NCBI GenBank assembly: GCA_017459225.1
Contig: JAFUDL010000297.1
Location: 1 to 7,521 of the forward strand
Origin: Kiritimatiellia bacterium
GTDB taxonomy: Bacteria > Verrucomicrobiota > Kiritimatiellia > RFP12 > UBA1067
Direction of reading: 5' to 3'
Length of the DNA: 7,521 nt
In this document: positions 1-7,347 of the stretch, piece by piece
Position numbering within the stretch: the first letter of the stretch is position 1
How the letters are laid out: each line of letters starts with the position of its first letter
The notes under the pieces: model-generated
Databases searched by the model: none
What the model was told of the DNA's origin: nothing
Seen by the model: the letters and a program-made list of their open reading frames with translations, nothing else
Program-made: the position numbers and the translations under genes

Positions 1-1
1 C

Positions 2-511
2 TTAGATCCGGCTGGCGCGCAAGAATCTGCGCCGCCTCCCGTCGAGCCGGCGCTGTCGCCTCTCGAACGCGCGCTGTGCGAGCTGCTCTTCGCATACGAG
101 GGCGATGAGCAGATGGCGGCGCTCGTCGCCGAGCATCTGCCGGACGCCGTGCTGCAGCACGAGTTCACTCGCAGGTTTGCGGCTGCTTGGCGCGCAAGAG
201 AGTCCGGCACGGCGGATGCCTTTGCCGCGATGCGAACGGAGCTTCCTCCTTCGCAATGCGCATGGCTCGACGACTTCATGCTTGGAAGGGCGCCTACGGA
301 GCTTTCCGAACTTTCGCCTGCGGAGATGATGCGCCAGCTTCTGCGGCGTCTTTGGGGGGAAGCGCTGCGGCGCGTGCAGGGCCGCCTGCCGGCGGCGTCC
401 ACTCCCGAGAACGACGCTCGCCGGCTAACTTACTCAACGCAGATTCGCACAGTCGAGCGCGGCAGCTGGGAGCGCGCCGTCAAGTTCATGAACCCGCTGA
501 TGCTGACGTAG
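2..511 (+). CDS. dnaG: DNA primase, C-terminal part (5' end outside window)
   Basis: The frame is open from the window edge to TAG at 509-511 and gives the last 169 residues of a longer protein. The start, zinc finger and TOPRIM core would lie to the left. What is seen is a Pro/Ala-rich linker, then a helical region beginning PLERALCELLFAYEG, a middle part with FAAMRTELPPSQCAWLDDF, and a final long helix region (SPAEMMRQLLRRLWGEALRR). This order resembles the C-terminal DnaB-helicase-binding domain of bacterial primases, which starts with a similar Leu-rich 'E.LL.LL' helix and is poorly conserved in sequence. In DnaG this domain docks primase on the replicative helicase so that RNA primers are laid down at the fork. 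The identification rests on this weakly conserved domain only, so another helical C-terminal domain is possible. It is the first visible gene of the operon, and the next start lies two bases after its stop. Confidence 0.62.
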   Translation, partial: LDPAGAQESAPPPVEPALSPLERALCELLFAYEGDEQMAALVAEHLPDAVLQHEFTRRFAAAWRARESGTADAFAAMRTELPPSQCAWLDDFMLGRAPTELSELSPAEMMRQLLRRLWGEALRRVQGRLPAASTPENDARRLTYSTQIRTVERGSWERAVKFMNPLMLT

Positions 512-513
512 CA

Positions 514-828
514 ATGGAGAGAATCGAAATATGCGGCGTGCGCGCCGAGGTGGCGCGCTCGTTTTTCCAGAGGCTGCGCGGCCTCATCGGACGGCGCTCG
601 CTGCCGCCTGGCGAAGGAATGCTCATTATGAAGTGCAACGCGATACACACTTTTTTCATGAGCTTCCCGATCGACGCAACTTTCCTGGACCGCGCCGACC
701 GCGTGGTGAAGACCGTGCGCAACATCAGACCGTGGCATCCGTTCGTATGGGGCGGATGGCGCGCCGTGAAGGTGCTGGAGACTGCCGCAGAATGTGAGAG
801 AGATCATGAGAAAGACAGTGAGCAATAG
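514..828 (+). CDS. DUF192 (UPF0127) family protein, short C terminus
   Basis: This is a 104-residue protein of the DUF192 family, a small beta-rich fold with no established biochemical role. The hallmark stretch is clear: R22-GLIGRRSLPPGEGML-I38, then NAIHTFFMSFPIDATFLDR (42-60), a VVK strand, and P73-W74. These match the family pattern in which a 'GL..R..L..GEGML' motif is followed by 'IHTF.M.FPID..FLD'. The ATG at 514 is chosen because it places the family N terminus correctly. Longer in-frame starts would run far back into dnaG. There is no strong Shine-Dalgarno, and the start sits two bases after the dnaG stop, so translational coupling is likely. No signal peptide is seen, although many relatives have one. 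The end is unusual: after VLETAAEC (87-94) the usual 'G....G.GD' tail is missing and is replaced by a charged stretch. The last 23 bases overlap the next gene. Confidence 0.85.
   Translation: MERIEICGVRAEVARSFFQRLRGLIGRRSLPPGEGMLIMKCNAIHTFFMSFPIDATFLDRADRVVKTVRNIRPWHPFVWGGWRAVKVLETAAECERDHEKDSEQ
796..803 (+). promoter_or_regulatory. Probable Shine-Dalgarno of the tricorn-like protease
   Basis: The purine run GAGAGAGA lies just before ATG 806. Its first five bases (796-800) leave a five-base spacer. It lies inside the DUF192 coding region and supports ATG 806 over the in-frame GTG at 794. The GTG would precede most of this run and would add four residues (MREI) in front of the signal peptide. 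Confidence 0.55.
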
Positions 829-3800
829 AACGATGCTTTTTGCCTTGGCCGCCATGGCGCTTGCGGCAGGCGCGCTCATGGCGAAGCCGCAGGAGCGCGA
901 CTGGTCGCAGATGTTTCTCGCGCTGAATCCGTCCGTCTCGCCCGACGGAAAGCTCTTCGTGTTCGAGTGGAAAGACCGCGTGTGGCTCGCTCCTACGGCG
1001 GGCGGCACGGCCGTTCCGGTGGGCGACGGAATGTCGGCGGATACACGTCCGTTCCTCTCGCCGGACGGAAAGCGCATCGCGTTTCTCTCCGACCGTTGGG
1101 GTACGCTGCAGCTTTTCGAGATGGACCTTGACGCGGCGGCGTACACCGCAGGGAACCTAAGGCAGATTACGTTCCACACCGAGAGCCTCTTCCCGTGGGG
1201 ATATACTCCTGACGGATCGGAGATGCTGGCGCTCGCGTACCGCGACGACGCGTCTGAGACGTCTTCGTCCAAGCGTCTTTCGCGCCGCCCGATTCTCGTT
1301 TCAATGCGTGAGCGCAAGGCCGAGAAGCTGCTCTTCGACGCGCCGGCGTTTTGTCCGTCGCTCTCGCCCGACGGGCGCAGGGCGCTTTTCGCGTCCAGAA
1401 TCGAGGAGATGGGCCTCGAGTTCCGCAAGCGCCACGACTGGTCGAAGACGTCCTACGCTGGCGACATCTGGATGTTCGACCGCGACACTGGCGCGTTCAC
1501 GCCCGTCGTGAGGCGCAGGGACAACTGCACGTCGCCCATCTGGACGCCCGACGGCAAGGGCTTCTACTATCTCTGCGACGCCGGAGGAGTGCGCAACCTC
1601 TACCGCCGCTCGCTCGCGACGGGCGAAGAGCGGCAGATCACCCGCTTTTCCGACGACCACATCTTCTGTCCTTCGCTCTCGCGCGATGGGCGCACGATGG
1701 TGTTCGCGAAGGGGCTTGACCTCTGGCGAATCGACCCGGAGGCCGAGAAGCCTGAGGCGCGGCGCATCGCGCTGAGGCCGGCGTTCTTCGATCCATCCGC
1801 GCCGCGAACGATCCGCCGCTACTATTCGAACTTCCACAACAACTACGGCGACGGCAACTGCACGTTCCGCGCGGACGGCGGGGAGGTCGCATTCACGGCG
1901 GGCGGCGACGTGTGGGCGATGAAGCTTGCGGACGAAGGGCGCCAGCCCGTTCTCGTGCATGGCTCCTCGCGCACGCACGAGCGCGACTGCGCCTTCTCGC
2001 CCGATGGCGATGCGCTCTACTACCTTTCCGACCGTGGCGACGGAACGGACGTTTGGTGCGCGCGCCGGGCCGACACGAATAGCCTCTGGAGCGCAAACAT
2101 GTCTTTCGTGCGCGAGCGCCTCACGACGAACGACGTGTGCCGCCGCGCTCTTTCCGTTTCGCCCGACGGGCGTCTGCTCGCATGGCACGACGCACAAGGC
2201 AAGCTTTCTTTCGCCGGCATGGACGGCGTTGTGCGGTCCGTCGCCAAGGTCGCCTCAACAGCCTGCGACTCATATGCCTGGTCGCCCGACGGACGCTATG
2301 TGGCGGCGGCGCTCAGGGACGGATATGGAAACATGGACGTGTGGATCGTGCCTACGTGGGACGTGGACGAAAAGGGCGGGAAGGCCCCAGCGCCGTGCAA
2401 CATCTCGCGCAACCACAAGTGGGACGGTACGCCAGCATGGTCGCCTGACGGGCGCGTGGTGGCGTTTTCGGGCGACCGCACCGCGACGGGCGACACGTCG
2501 TACATCTTCTACGCCTACCTCGATCCGGCCGACGAAGCCGCTGAGGCGAACGGCGGCGAGATCAGGAAAGAGCCGTGCCGCCCCGATTTCGCCACGCTGC
2601 CGGACCGCGTGCGTTCCACGGGGATCAAAGGCTACAGGCTTCTGTTCGCGCCTGACGGCCGCACGCTGTCCTTCTACTACTACGGCGACAAGAAGCTTTG
2701 GACGATCAAGATCCCCGGGCGCATGAAGTCCGAGAAGCTGCTGGATAAGGACGCGAAGCTGATCGCGTGGCTGAAGGACGGCGACAACGACAAGCTCCTC
2801 GGCTCGATAGACAACCGTCCATCCGTCGGCGACAAGACGTTCGACTTCGACGTGTACAAGACGATCGACGTGCAGGACTACCAGGAGCTTGCGTTCCTCG
2901 CGGCATGGGCGAACGTGCGCGACGGCTTCTGCGATGCGAACCTGCACGGTGCGGACTGGCCCATGGTGCGCGACAAGTACAGGCTTGCCGCGCGCAATGC
3001 GCCGTGCTGGAACTCGTTCTCGCGGATCATCTGGATGATGAACGGAGAGATCGACGCCTCGCATCTTGGATTCTATGCCAACGACGCCACGAAGAGCCGC
3101 TGGTCCAATTTCCCGTGGGATAGGGGCTGGAGGATCTTCACGAACCATCTTGGCGTGCGCTTCGACCGTTCGTACAAGGGGGAGGGATGGCGCGTGCGGG
3201 ACGTAGTGCCGCGCTCGCCCGCCGACATGGGCACGGCCGGTCTGCTGCCGGGCGACGTCGTGATGTCGATAGACGGGCGCAAGGTCGAGCCCGGCATGGA
3301 CTACGCGGACGTCATGACCGGCCCTCTGCCGCACGAGTATCGCCTTCAGGTGAGGCGCAAGGGCAAGGAGGGGCTTCTGGACCGCAAGATCAAGTCGATC
3401 ACGTTTGAGAGGGCTCGGCGGCTTCTGCGCGCGGCGGACGTCGAGGCGGCGCGCGCGACGGCGCGCGGGAAGGGCAACTTCGGCTACATCGCGATCGACG
3501 CGATGGACACCGAGAGCGCCGACAGCTTCACCGACCAGGTGTTCGCGGAGTGCTTCGGCAAGGATGGACTCGTCATCGACGTTCGGTACAACTACGGCGG
3601 CAGGACGGCCGACAGGCTGATAGACATCCTCTGCGGCAATCGCCACGAGAGGATTCTCTGGCGCGGCTCTGACAGGGAGGGGTATCTGCTCGACCGCTAC
3701 TCGCGGCCGGTGATAGCCGATCTGCCGGTGGTGGTGCTTGCGAACGAGCGCAGCCAGTCGAACGCCGAGGAGTTCGCGCATGCGATGCAGACCTTGAAGC

Positions 3801-4075
3801 GCGCCAAGGTGGTGGGCGTGGAGACATCCGGCGAAGTGATAGCCACCATCGACGTGAATCTCTTCGACTATGGCGTGGTGCGGCGTCCGCACATCGGCTC
3901 GTTCCTTCCCGACGGAAGCGACATGGAGGGCAAAGGCGCGAAACCAGACGTGGAGGTGGATCTGACGCCTGCGGACATCGCCGCCGGGCGTGATCCGCAG
4001 CTTGCCGCAGCTCTCGACGTTCTCGCCGCCGAGGTGAAGGCCCGTCCTGCCCCGCCCCCGCTCAGGTATCCGTGA
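806..4075 (+). CDS. Secreted tricorn-like S41 serine protease
   Basis: This is a 1,089-residue peptidase with the architecture of tricorn protease but with an export signal. Residues 1-26 form a signal peptide: basic start (R2, K3, R8), hydrophobic core, and probable cleavage after ALMA26. Twelve PD40/'SPDG' strands follow between about residues 45 and 616. Six precede a break near residue 337 (RRYYSNFHNNYG) and six follow, and LKDGDNDKLLGSI may be a thirteenth blade. This agrees with tricorn's six- plus seven-bladed propellers. The C1 helical part (about 685-770) carries S752-H753 in GEIDASHLGF. A PDZ domain (about 775-860) contains SPADMGTAGLLPGDVV. The C2 catalytic part has nucleophile S985 in SQSNAEEF and E1041 in MEGKGAKPD. 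Together these match the tricorn tetrad (Ser745, His746, Ser965, Glu1023). Tricorn trims oligopeptides. A periplasmic or envelope peptide-degrading role is inferred here. ATG 806 is preferred to GTG 794, and the gene overlaps DUF192 by 23 bases. Confidence 0.9.
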   Translation: MRKTVSNRTMLFALAAMALAAGALMAKPQERDWSQMFLALNPSVSPDGKLFVFEWKDRVWLAPTAGGTAVPVGDGMSADTRPFLSPDGKRIAFLSDRWGTLQLFEMDLDAAAYTAGNLRQITFHTESLFPWGYTPDGSEMLALAYRDDASETSSSKRLSRRPILVSMRERKAEKLLFDAPAFCPSLSPDGRRALFASRIEEMGLEFRKRHDWSKTSYAGDIWMFDRDTGAFTPVVRRRDNCTSPIWTPDGKGFYYLCDAGGVRNLYRRSLATGEERQITRFSDDHIFCPSLSRDGRTMVFAKGLDLWRIDPEAEKPEARRIALRPAFFDPSAPRTIRRYYSNFHNNYGDGNCTFRADGGEVAFTAGGDVWAMKLADEGRQPVLVHGSSRTHERDCAFSPDGDALYYLSDRGDGTDVWCARRADTNSLWSANMSFVRERLTTNDVCRRALSVSPDGRLLAWHDAQGKLSFAGMDGVVRSVAKVASTACDSYAWSPDGRYVAAALRDGYGNMDVWIVPTWDVDEKGGKAPAPCNISRNHKWDGTPAWSPDGRVVAFSGDRTATGDTSYIFYAYLDPADEAAEANGGEIRKEPCRPDFATLPDRVRSTGIKGYRLLFAPDGRTLSFYYYGDKKLWTIKIPGRMKSEKLLDKDAKLIAWLKDGDNDKLLGSIDNRPSVGDKTFDFDVYKTIDVQDYQELAFLAAWANVRDGFCDANLHGADWPMVRDKYRLAARNAPCWNSFSRIIWMMNGEIDASHLGFYANDATKSRWSNFPWDRGWRIFTNHLGVRFDRSYKGEGWRVRDVVPRSPADMGTAGLLPGDVVMSIDGRKVEPGMDYADVMTGPLPHEYRLQVRRKGKEGLLDRKIKSITFERARRLLRAADVEAARATARGKGNFGYIAIDAMDTESADSFTDQVFAECFGKDGLVIDVRYNYGGRTADRLIDILCGNRHERILWRGSDREGYLLDRYSRPVIADLPVVVLANERSQSNAEEFAHAMQTLKRAKVVGVETSGEVIATIDVNLFDYGVVRRPHIGSFLPDGSDMEGKGAKPDVEVDLTPADIAAGRDPQLAAALDVLAAEVKARPAPPPLRYP

Positions 4076-4083
4076 CGTGGTGC

Positions 4084-7000
4084 TCACTTGTTCAGCAGCA
4101 GCGCCTTGGCGAGCGATGTGAGCATTCTTTCAGGCGTGCGGCCTTCCACGCGCGAGACGAAGGCGACTTCGTTTGAGCCGGCGCGGTAGAACAAGGCGCG
4201 GCCCTTGTGCACGTCGAGGCGCGAGATGCCTGCCTGAGCGCAGAGAACGCGGAACTCGGCGAGCTTCACGAGGCGGTTCGCGGCCTTGGGCAGCTTGCCG
4301 TAGCGATCGGCCAGTTCGTCGCGCAGCTTCTTCACGGACGGGATGGTGGCGGTTTCTGCAAGGCGGCGGTGGAAGTCCATTCGCTGCGCCTCGTCTTCCA
4401 CGTAGTCGTATGGAAGGCATGCGCCAGTGTTGTCGATGTCGGCCGAGCCTGGTGAGTAGTCGAGGAAATCGATGTTCAAGGTCACGTTCACTATGTCGGG
4501 CACGTCGTCGCCCTTGAGGCGGGCTATTGTGCGCTGCAGAAGCTGGCAGTAGAGCTGGAAGCCCACGGCGGCGATGTGCCCGCTCTGGGCGCTGCCGAGA
4601 AGGTTGCCGGCGCCTCGCAGCTCGAGGTCGCGCATGGCGATGTTGAAGCCTGCGCCGAGACCGGCGTGCTTCTTGAGGGCGTCGAGGCGTTCGCGCGCCT
4701 CGGAGTCGACGTTGCCAGAGGCGGGCAGAAGGAAGTACGCGTAGCCCTGGCGTGACGAGCGGCCCACGCGGCCGCGCAGCTGGTAGAGCTCGGCGATGCC
4801 GAAGGTGTCCGCGCGGTCCACGAGGATGGTGTTGGCGCGCGGGATGTCGAGTCCGCTCTCGACGATTGTGGTGCAGAGAAGCACGTTCGTCTCGCCGCGC
4901 GCGAAGCGCTGCATCTTCTCGGCGAGGGTCGCGGCGGGCATCTGCCCGTGGGCGACGTCTATCTTCGCCTGCGGCACGAGGCCGCGAAGCCGCGTGGCCA
5001 TTCTCTCTATCGTCAGCACGTGGTTGTGAAGGAAGTAGACGAGTCCGCCGCGGGCGAGCTCCCGCTCTACGGCGGCGCGCACGACGGAGTTGGAGTCGCG
5101 CGTGATGTTGGTGATGGTGGCCACGCGCTCGCGCGGAGGGGTGCGCAGCAGCGAGAGGTCGCGCGCGCCCGTCATGGAGAGGTAGAGCGTGCGGGGGATG
5201 GGCGTGGCGCTCATCGTGAGAACGTCCGCCGTGGCGCGCAGGCGCTTGAGGTGTTCCTTGTGCCTCACGCCGAAGCGCTGCTCCTCGTCGATGATGATGA
5301 GGCCGAGATCGTGGAAGGCGACCTTGTCGGAGAGAATCGCGTGGGTGCCGATTACGATGTCAGTCGCGCCAGAGAGAAGGCGTGCGCGCGTGCCGCGCTT
5401 CGCCTCGGGGCTCTGGAAGCGGCTCATCGCCTCGATGCGCACGGGCGTGCCGTCGAAGCGCGCGAGGAACGTCTCGAAGTGCTGTTCGGCGAGTACGGTT
5501 GTCGGCGCGAGCAGAGCGGTCTGCTTGCCATTCATAGCGGCGATGAAGGCGGCGCGCATGGCCACTTCCGTCTTGCCGTATCCGGCGTCGCCGCACACGA
5601 GGCGGTCCATGGGGCGCGGCTCGGCCATGTCGCGCTTCACGTCGGCGATGGCGCGCGCCTGGTCTTCCGTCTCCTCGTAGGGAAACGCCGCCTCGAACTC
5701 CGCCACGCCTTCGGCTTCTACGTCGTACGCGAAGCCCGGGATCACGGCGCGGCGCGCCTGCGTCTCGAGAAGCGACGCCGCGAGATCCTGCACCGCTCGC
5801 TTTGCGCCTTCCTTCTCCTTCGCCCAGCGCCTGCCGTCGAGGCGGTGCAGCTTCACCTGCTCGCCCTTCACGCCAACGTAGCGCGATAGAAGGTGGGCGT
5901 GTGAGGTGGGCACGTGCAGAAGCGCGCCGTCGGCATACTCGATCGTGAACACCTCGCTGCGCTGCCCGCCCACCTCGATCTCGGTGGAGCCCTGGAAGAT
6001 GCCGATGCCGTAGTCCACATGCACCACGAGCTCGCCGGGGTCGAGATCGATGGTGTTCGTGAAGCGCTCGCCGGTGTACGAGGCGGCGGCCCTGCGCGGC
6101 GCGGCGCGGCGATGGGCGAACACGCGGTCGCTCTTGGTGACGACAACGAGGCCGGGCACTTCGAACCCGCCGCCGAGGTCTTCGTCCTCGCACACCAGCG
6201 AGCCGCGCTTCCGGGCGGCGTCGATGTGGGCGTGCAGACGCGAACGGGCCGCTTCGAGAAGCTCCGGATTGCGCGCGGCCTCCACGCCGAGTTCGGCGAA
6301 GCCGGGAAGGGGAGACGTCTGGAAGTCTGCGGAAGGAACGCCCTTGGGCGCGGGGTCGCCTGTGAAGATGACGCGCGGGAATGCGTTGAGCTTTTCGGGC
6401 GGCGGCACAAGGGACGAGTATTCGTTGTGCTCGAGGAAGACGAGGGTGGAGCCTGGGGGAAGGGAGTCGGCGATGGTTGGAGCGCCTTCCGAGTCGGAGC
6501 CGCGGATTTCCACGGGGGCGAGCTCGGCGCGTTCGAGGGGGCCGGTGCTGGTCTGCAGCGCGGGGTCGAACGATCTGAGCGACTCGAGGTCGTCGCCGAA
6601 GAACTCGGCGCGTATGGGGGCGGCGTCGTCTGGCGACCAGGCGTCCAGCACGCCGCCGCGCACAGCGAACTGTCCAGGTGCCTCGACTTCAGGCGCCCGT
6701 TCGTATCCTGCCGCCAGAAGGCGAGTCTGCAGGTCGGCGAAGCTGGGCGTGGCGGTCTCCGCCGTTGCCGGGAGGGCGAGGTGGATTGTGGCCGCGGCAA
6801 CTGCGGCCGCTGCGGGAACTGGCGTTGCGAGGGCGGTGGCGGGGGCCACGATGACGAGCGGATAAGGCCGCAGATGGTACGCGCCTATGGCGGCTGCGGT
6901 TTTGAGGCGCGCCGCCGTCGTTGATCTGTCGTCTTCGATCGGCGGAGGAAATTCCAGTGCGCGCACCGTGCCGGAGCGCTCGAGAACGGCGAGGTCGGCC

Positions 7001-7224
7001 ACAAGGTCGTCCGCCTCGACGAGCCCAGGCGTCACCGCCAGCACCATTCCCGGCGTTCCCTCGCGCGGGCTTCTCGCGAGCGCGGCTGCGGCGAACGCGG
7101 CGGCGGAGCCGGTCAAAGAGGAAAGCGCGAGCATCGGCGACGGATTTTCCGCCACCGTCTTAAACGCCTTTTCGAACAGCTCCATTCTTTCGTCGCCGTT
7201 CGCCGCCTTCCTGTCGTCGTTCAC
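4084..7224 (-). CDS. mfd: Transcription-repair coupling factor Mfd
   Basis: The gene encodes 1,046 residues of Mfd, the DNA translocase that pushes stalled RNA polymerase off damaged DNA and recruits UvrA. The UvrB-like N-terminal module is present, with the UvrA-contact segment around R189 (PGQFAVRGGVLDAW, then EFFGDDLESLRSFDP). The RNA polymerase-interaction domain follows at about 390-470 (GELVVHVDYGIGIFQG). The RecG-like motor has Walker A GDAGYGKT (545-552, K551), DEEQ (646-649), TMSATPIPRTL, and motif VI QLRGRVGRS (815-823). The C-terminal autoinhibitory domain D7 starts near LPYDYVEDEAQRMDFHRRLA. GTG 7224 is chosen over ATG 7185 because AAGGA precedes it by five bases. The protein is about 100 residues shorter than E. 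coli Mfd, and most of the difference lies between the UvrB-like module and the polymerase-binding domain. The gene is monocistronic as far as seen and converges tail to tail with the protease gene. Confidence 0.97.
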   Translation of the reverse strand: MNDDRKAANGDERMELFEKAFKTVAENPSPMLALSSLTGSAAAFAAAALARSPREGTPGMVLAVTPGLVEADDLVADLAVLERSGTVRALEFPPPIEDDRSTTAARLKTAAAIGAYHLRPYPLVIVAPATALATPVPAAAAVAAATIHLALPATAETATPSFADLQTRLLAAGYERAPEVEAPGQFAVRGGVLDAWSPDDAAPIRAEFFGDDLESLRSFDPALQTSTGPLERAELAPVEIRGSDSEGAPTIADSLPPGSTLVFLEHNEYSSLVPPPEKLNAFPRVIFTGDPAPKGVPSADFQTSPLPGFAELGVEAARNPELLEAARSRLHAHIDAARKRGSLVCEDEDLGGGFEVPGLVVVTKSDRVFAHRRAAPRRAAASYTGERFTNTIDLDPGELVVHVDYGIGIFQGSTEIEVGGQRSEVFTIEYADGALLHVPTSHAHLLSRYVGVKGEQVKLHRLDGRRWAKEKEGAKRAVQDLAASLLETQARRAVIPGFAYDVEAEGVAEFEAAFPYEETEDQARAIADVKRDMAEPRPMDRLVCGDAGYGKTEVAMRAAFIAAMNGKQTALLAPTTVLAEQHFETFLARFDGTPVRIEAMSRFQSPEAKRGTRARLLSGATDIVIGTHAILSDKVAFHDLGLIIIDEEQRFGVRHKEHLKRLRATADVLTMSATPIPRTLYLSMTGARDLSLLRTPPRERVATITNITRDSNSVVRAAVERELARGGLVYFLHNHVLTIERMATRLRGLVPQAKIDVAHGQMPAATLAEKMQRFARGETNVLLCTTIVESGLDIPRANTILVDRADTFGIAELYQLRGRVGRSSRQGYAYFLLPASGNVDSEARERLDALKKHAGLGAGFNIAMRDLELRGAGNLLGSAQSGHIAAVGFQLYCQLLQRTIARLKGDDVPDIVNVTLNIDFLDYSPGSADIDNTGACLPYDYVEDEAQRMDFHRRLAETATIPSVKKLRDELADRYGKLPKAANRLVKLAEFRVLCAQAGISRLDVHKGRALFYRAGSNEVAFVSRVEGRTPERMLTSLAKALLLNK

Positions 7225-7229
7225 TTTGT

Positions 7230-7234
7230 TCCTT
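7230..7234 (-). promoter_or_regulatory. Shine-Dalgarno of mfd (AAGGA)
   Basis: On the - strand AAGGA is followed by five bases (ACAAA) and then GTG at 7224-7222. This decides the mfd start. The two A residues belong to the last copy of the heptamer repeat tract, so the ribosome-binding site is partly built from the repeat. Confidence 0.7.
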
Positions 7235-7301
7235 AGTGCCTAGTGGCTAGTGGCTAGTGCTTAGTGGCTAGTGCGTGGTGATAGTGTTTGGTGCCTGGTG
7301 T
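7233..7301. repeat. Imperfect tandem heptamer repeat, about ten units
   Basis: On the + strand the units are TTAGTGC, CTAGTGG, CTAGTGG, CTAGTGC, TTAGTGG, CTAGTGC, GTGGTG (six bases), ATAGTGT, TTGGTGC and CTGGTGT, giving the consensus Y-T-R-G-T-G-N. The six units nearest mfd are almost identical, and the four distal ones have drifted. Four CTAG tetramers occur in register. On the mfd strand the units read as CACTAG-type heptamers. The whole tract lies between the mfd promoter and the mfd Shine-Dalgarno, so it should be transcribed as most of the 5' leader. It resembles in kind the short tandem heptamer repeats known from cyanobacterial intergenic DNA. The sequence alone does not show whether it recurs elsewhere in this genome. 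Confidence 0.9.
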
Positions 7302-7315
7302 TTCTGCTGACGATG

Positions 7316-7345
7316 ATTATACCATATTTTTGCGTTTGATGTATG
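7316..7345 (-). promoter_or_regulatory. Probable extended -10 promoter for mfd
   Basis: Reading the - strand, TGGTATAAT (7324-7316) is a perfect sigma-70 type extended -10: TG, one base, then TATAAT. The best -35 at normal spacing is CATACA (7345-7340), 18 bases upstream, which matches the TTGACA consensus at only three positions. That is typical of promoters that rely on the extended -10. The start of transcription would fall near 7309, giving a leader of about 85 bases before the mfd GTG that contains the entire heptamer tract. Confidence 0.6.
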
Positions 7346-7347
7346 CG

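Noticed and set aside
187..513. Upstream in-frame start extending DUF192 back to 187
   Set aside because: The extension lies wholly within the dnaG-like frame and adds low-complexity sequence. The family domain begins right after ATG 514.
2270..4087. Long - strand open frame (605 codons) opposite the protease gene
   Set aside because: It is a GC-driven shadow of the clearly coding + strand protease gene. It has no recognisable domain and is low-complexity, rich in Arg, Ala, Val and His.
4948..6924. Two long + strand open frames (4948-5889 and 5914-6924) opposite mfd
   Set aside because: Both are antisense shadows of mfd, whose motor motifs are intact throughout. Their translations are Arg/Gly/Ala-rich with no domains.
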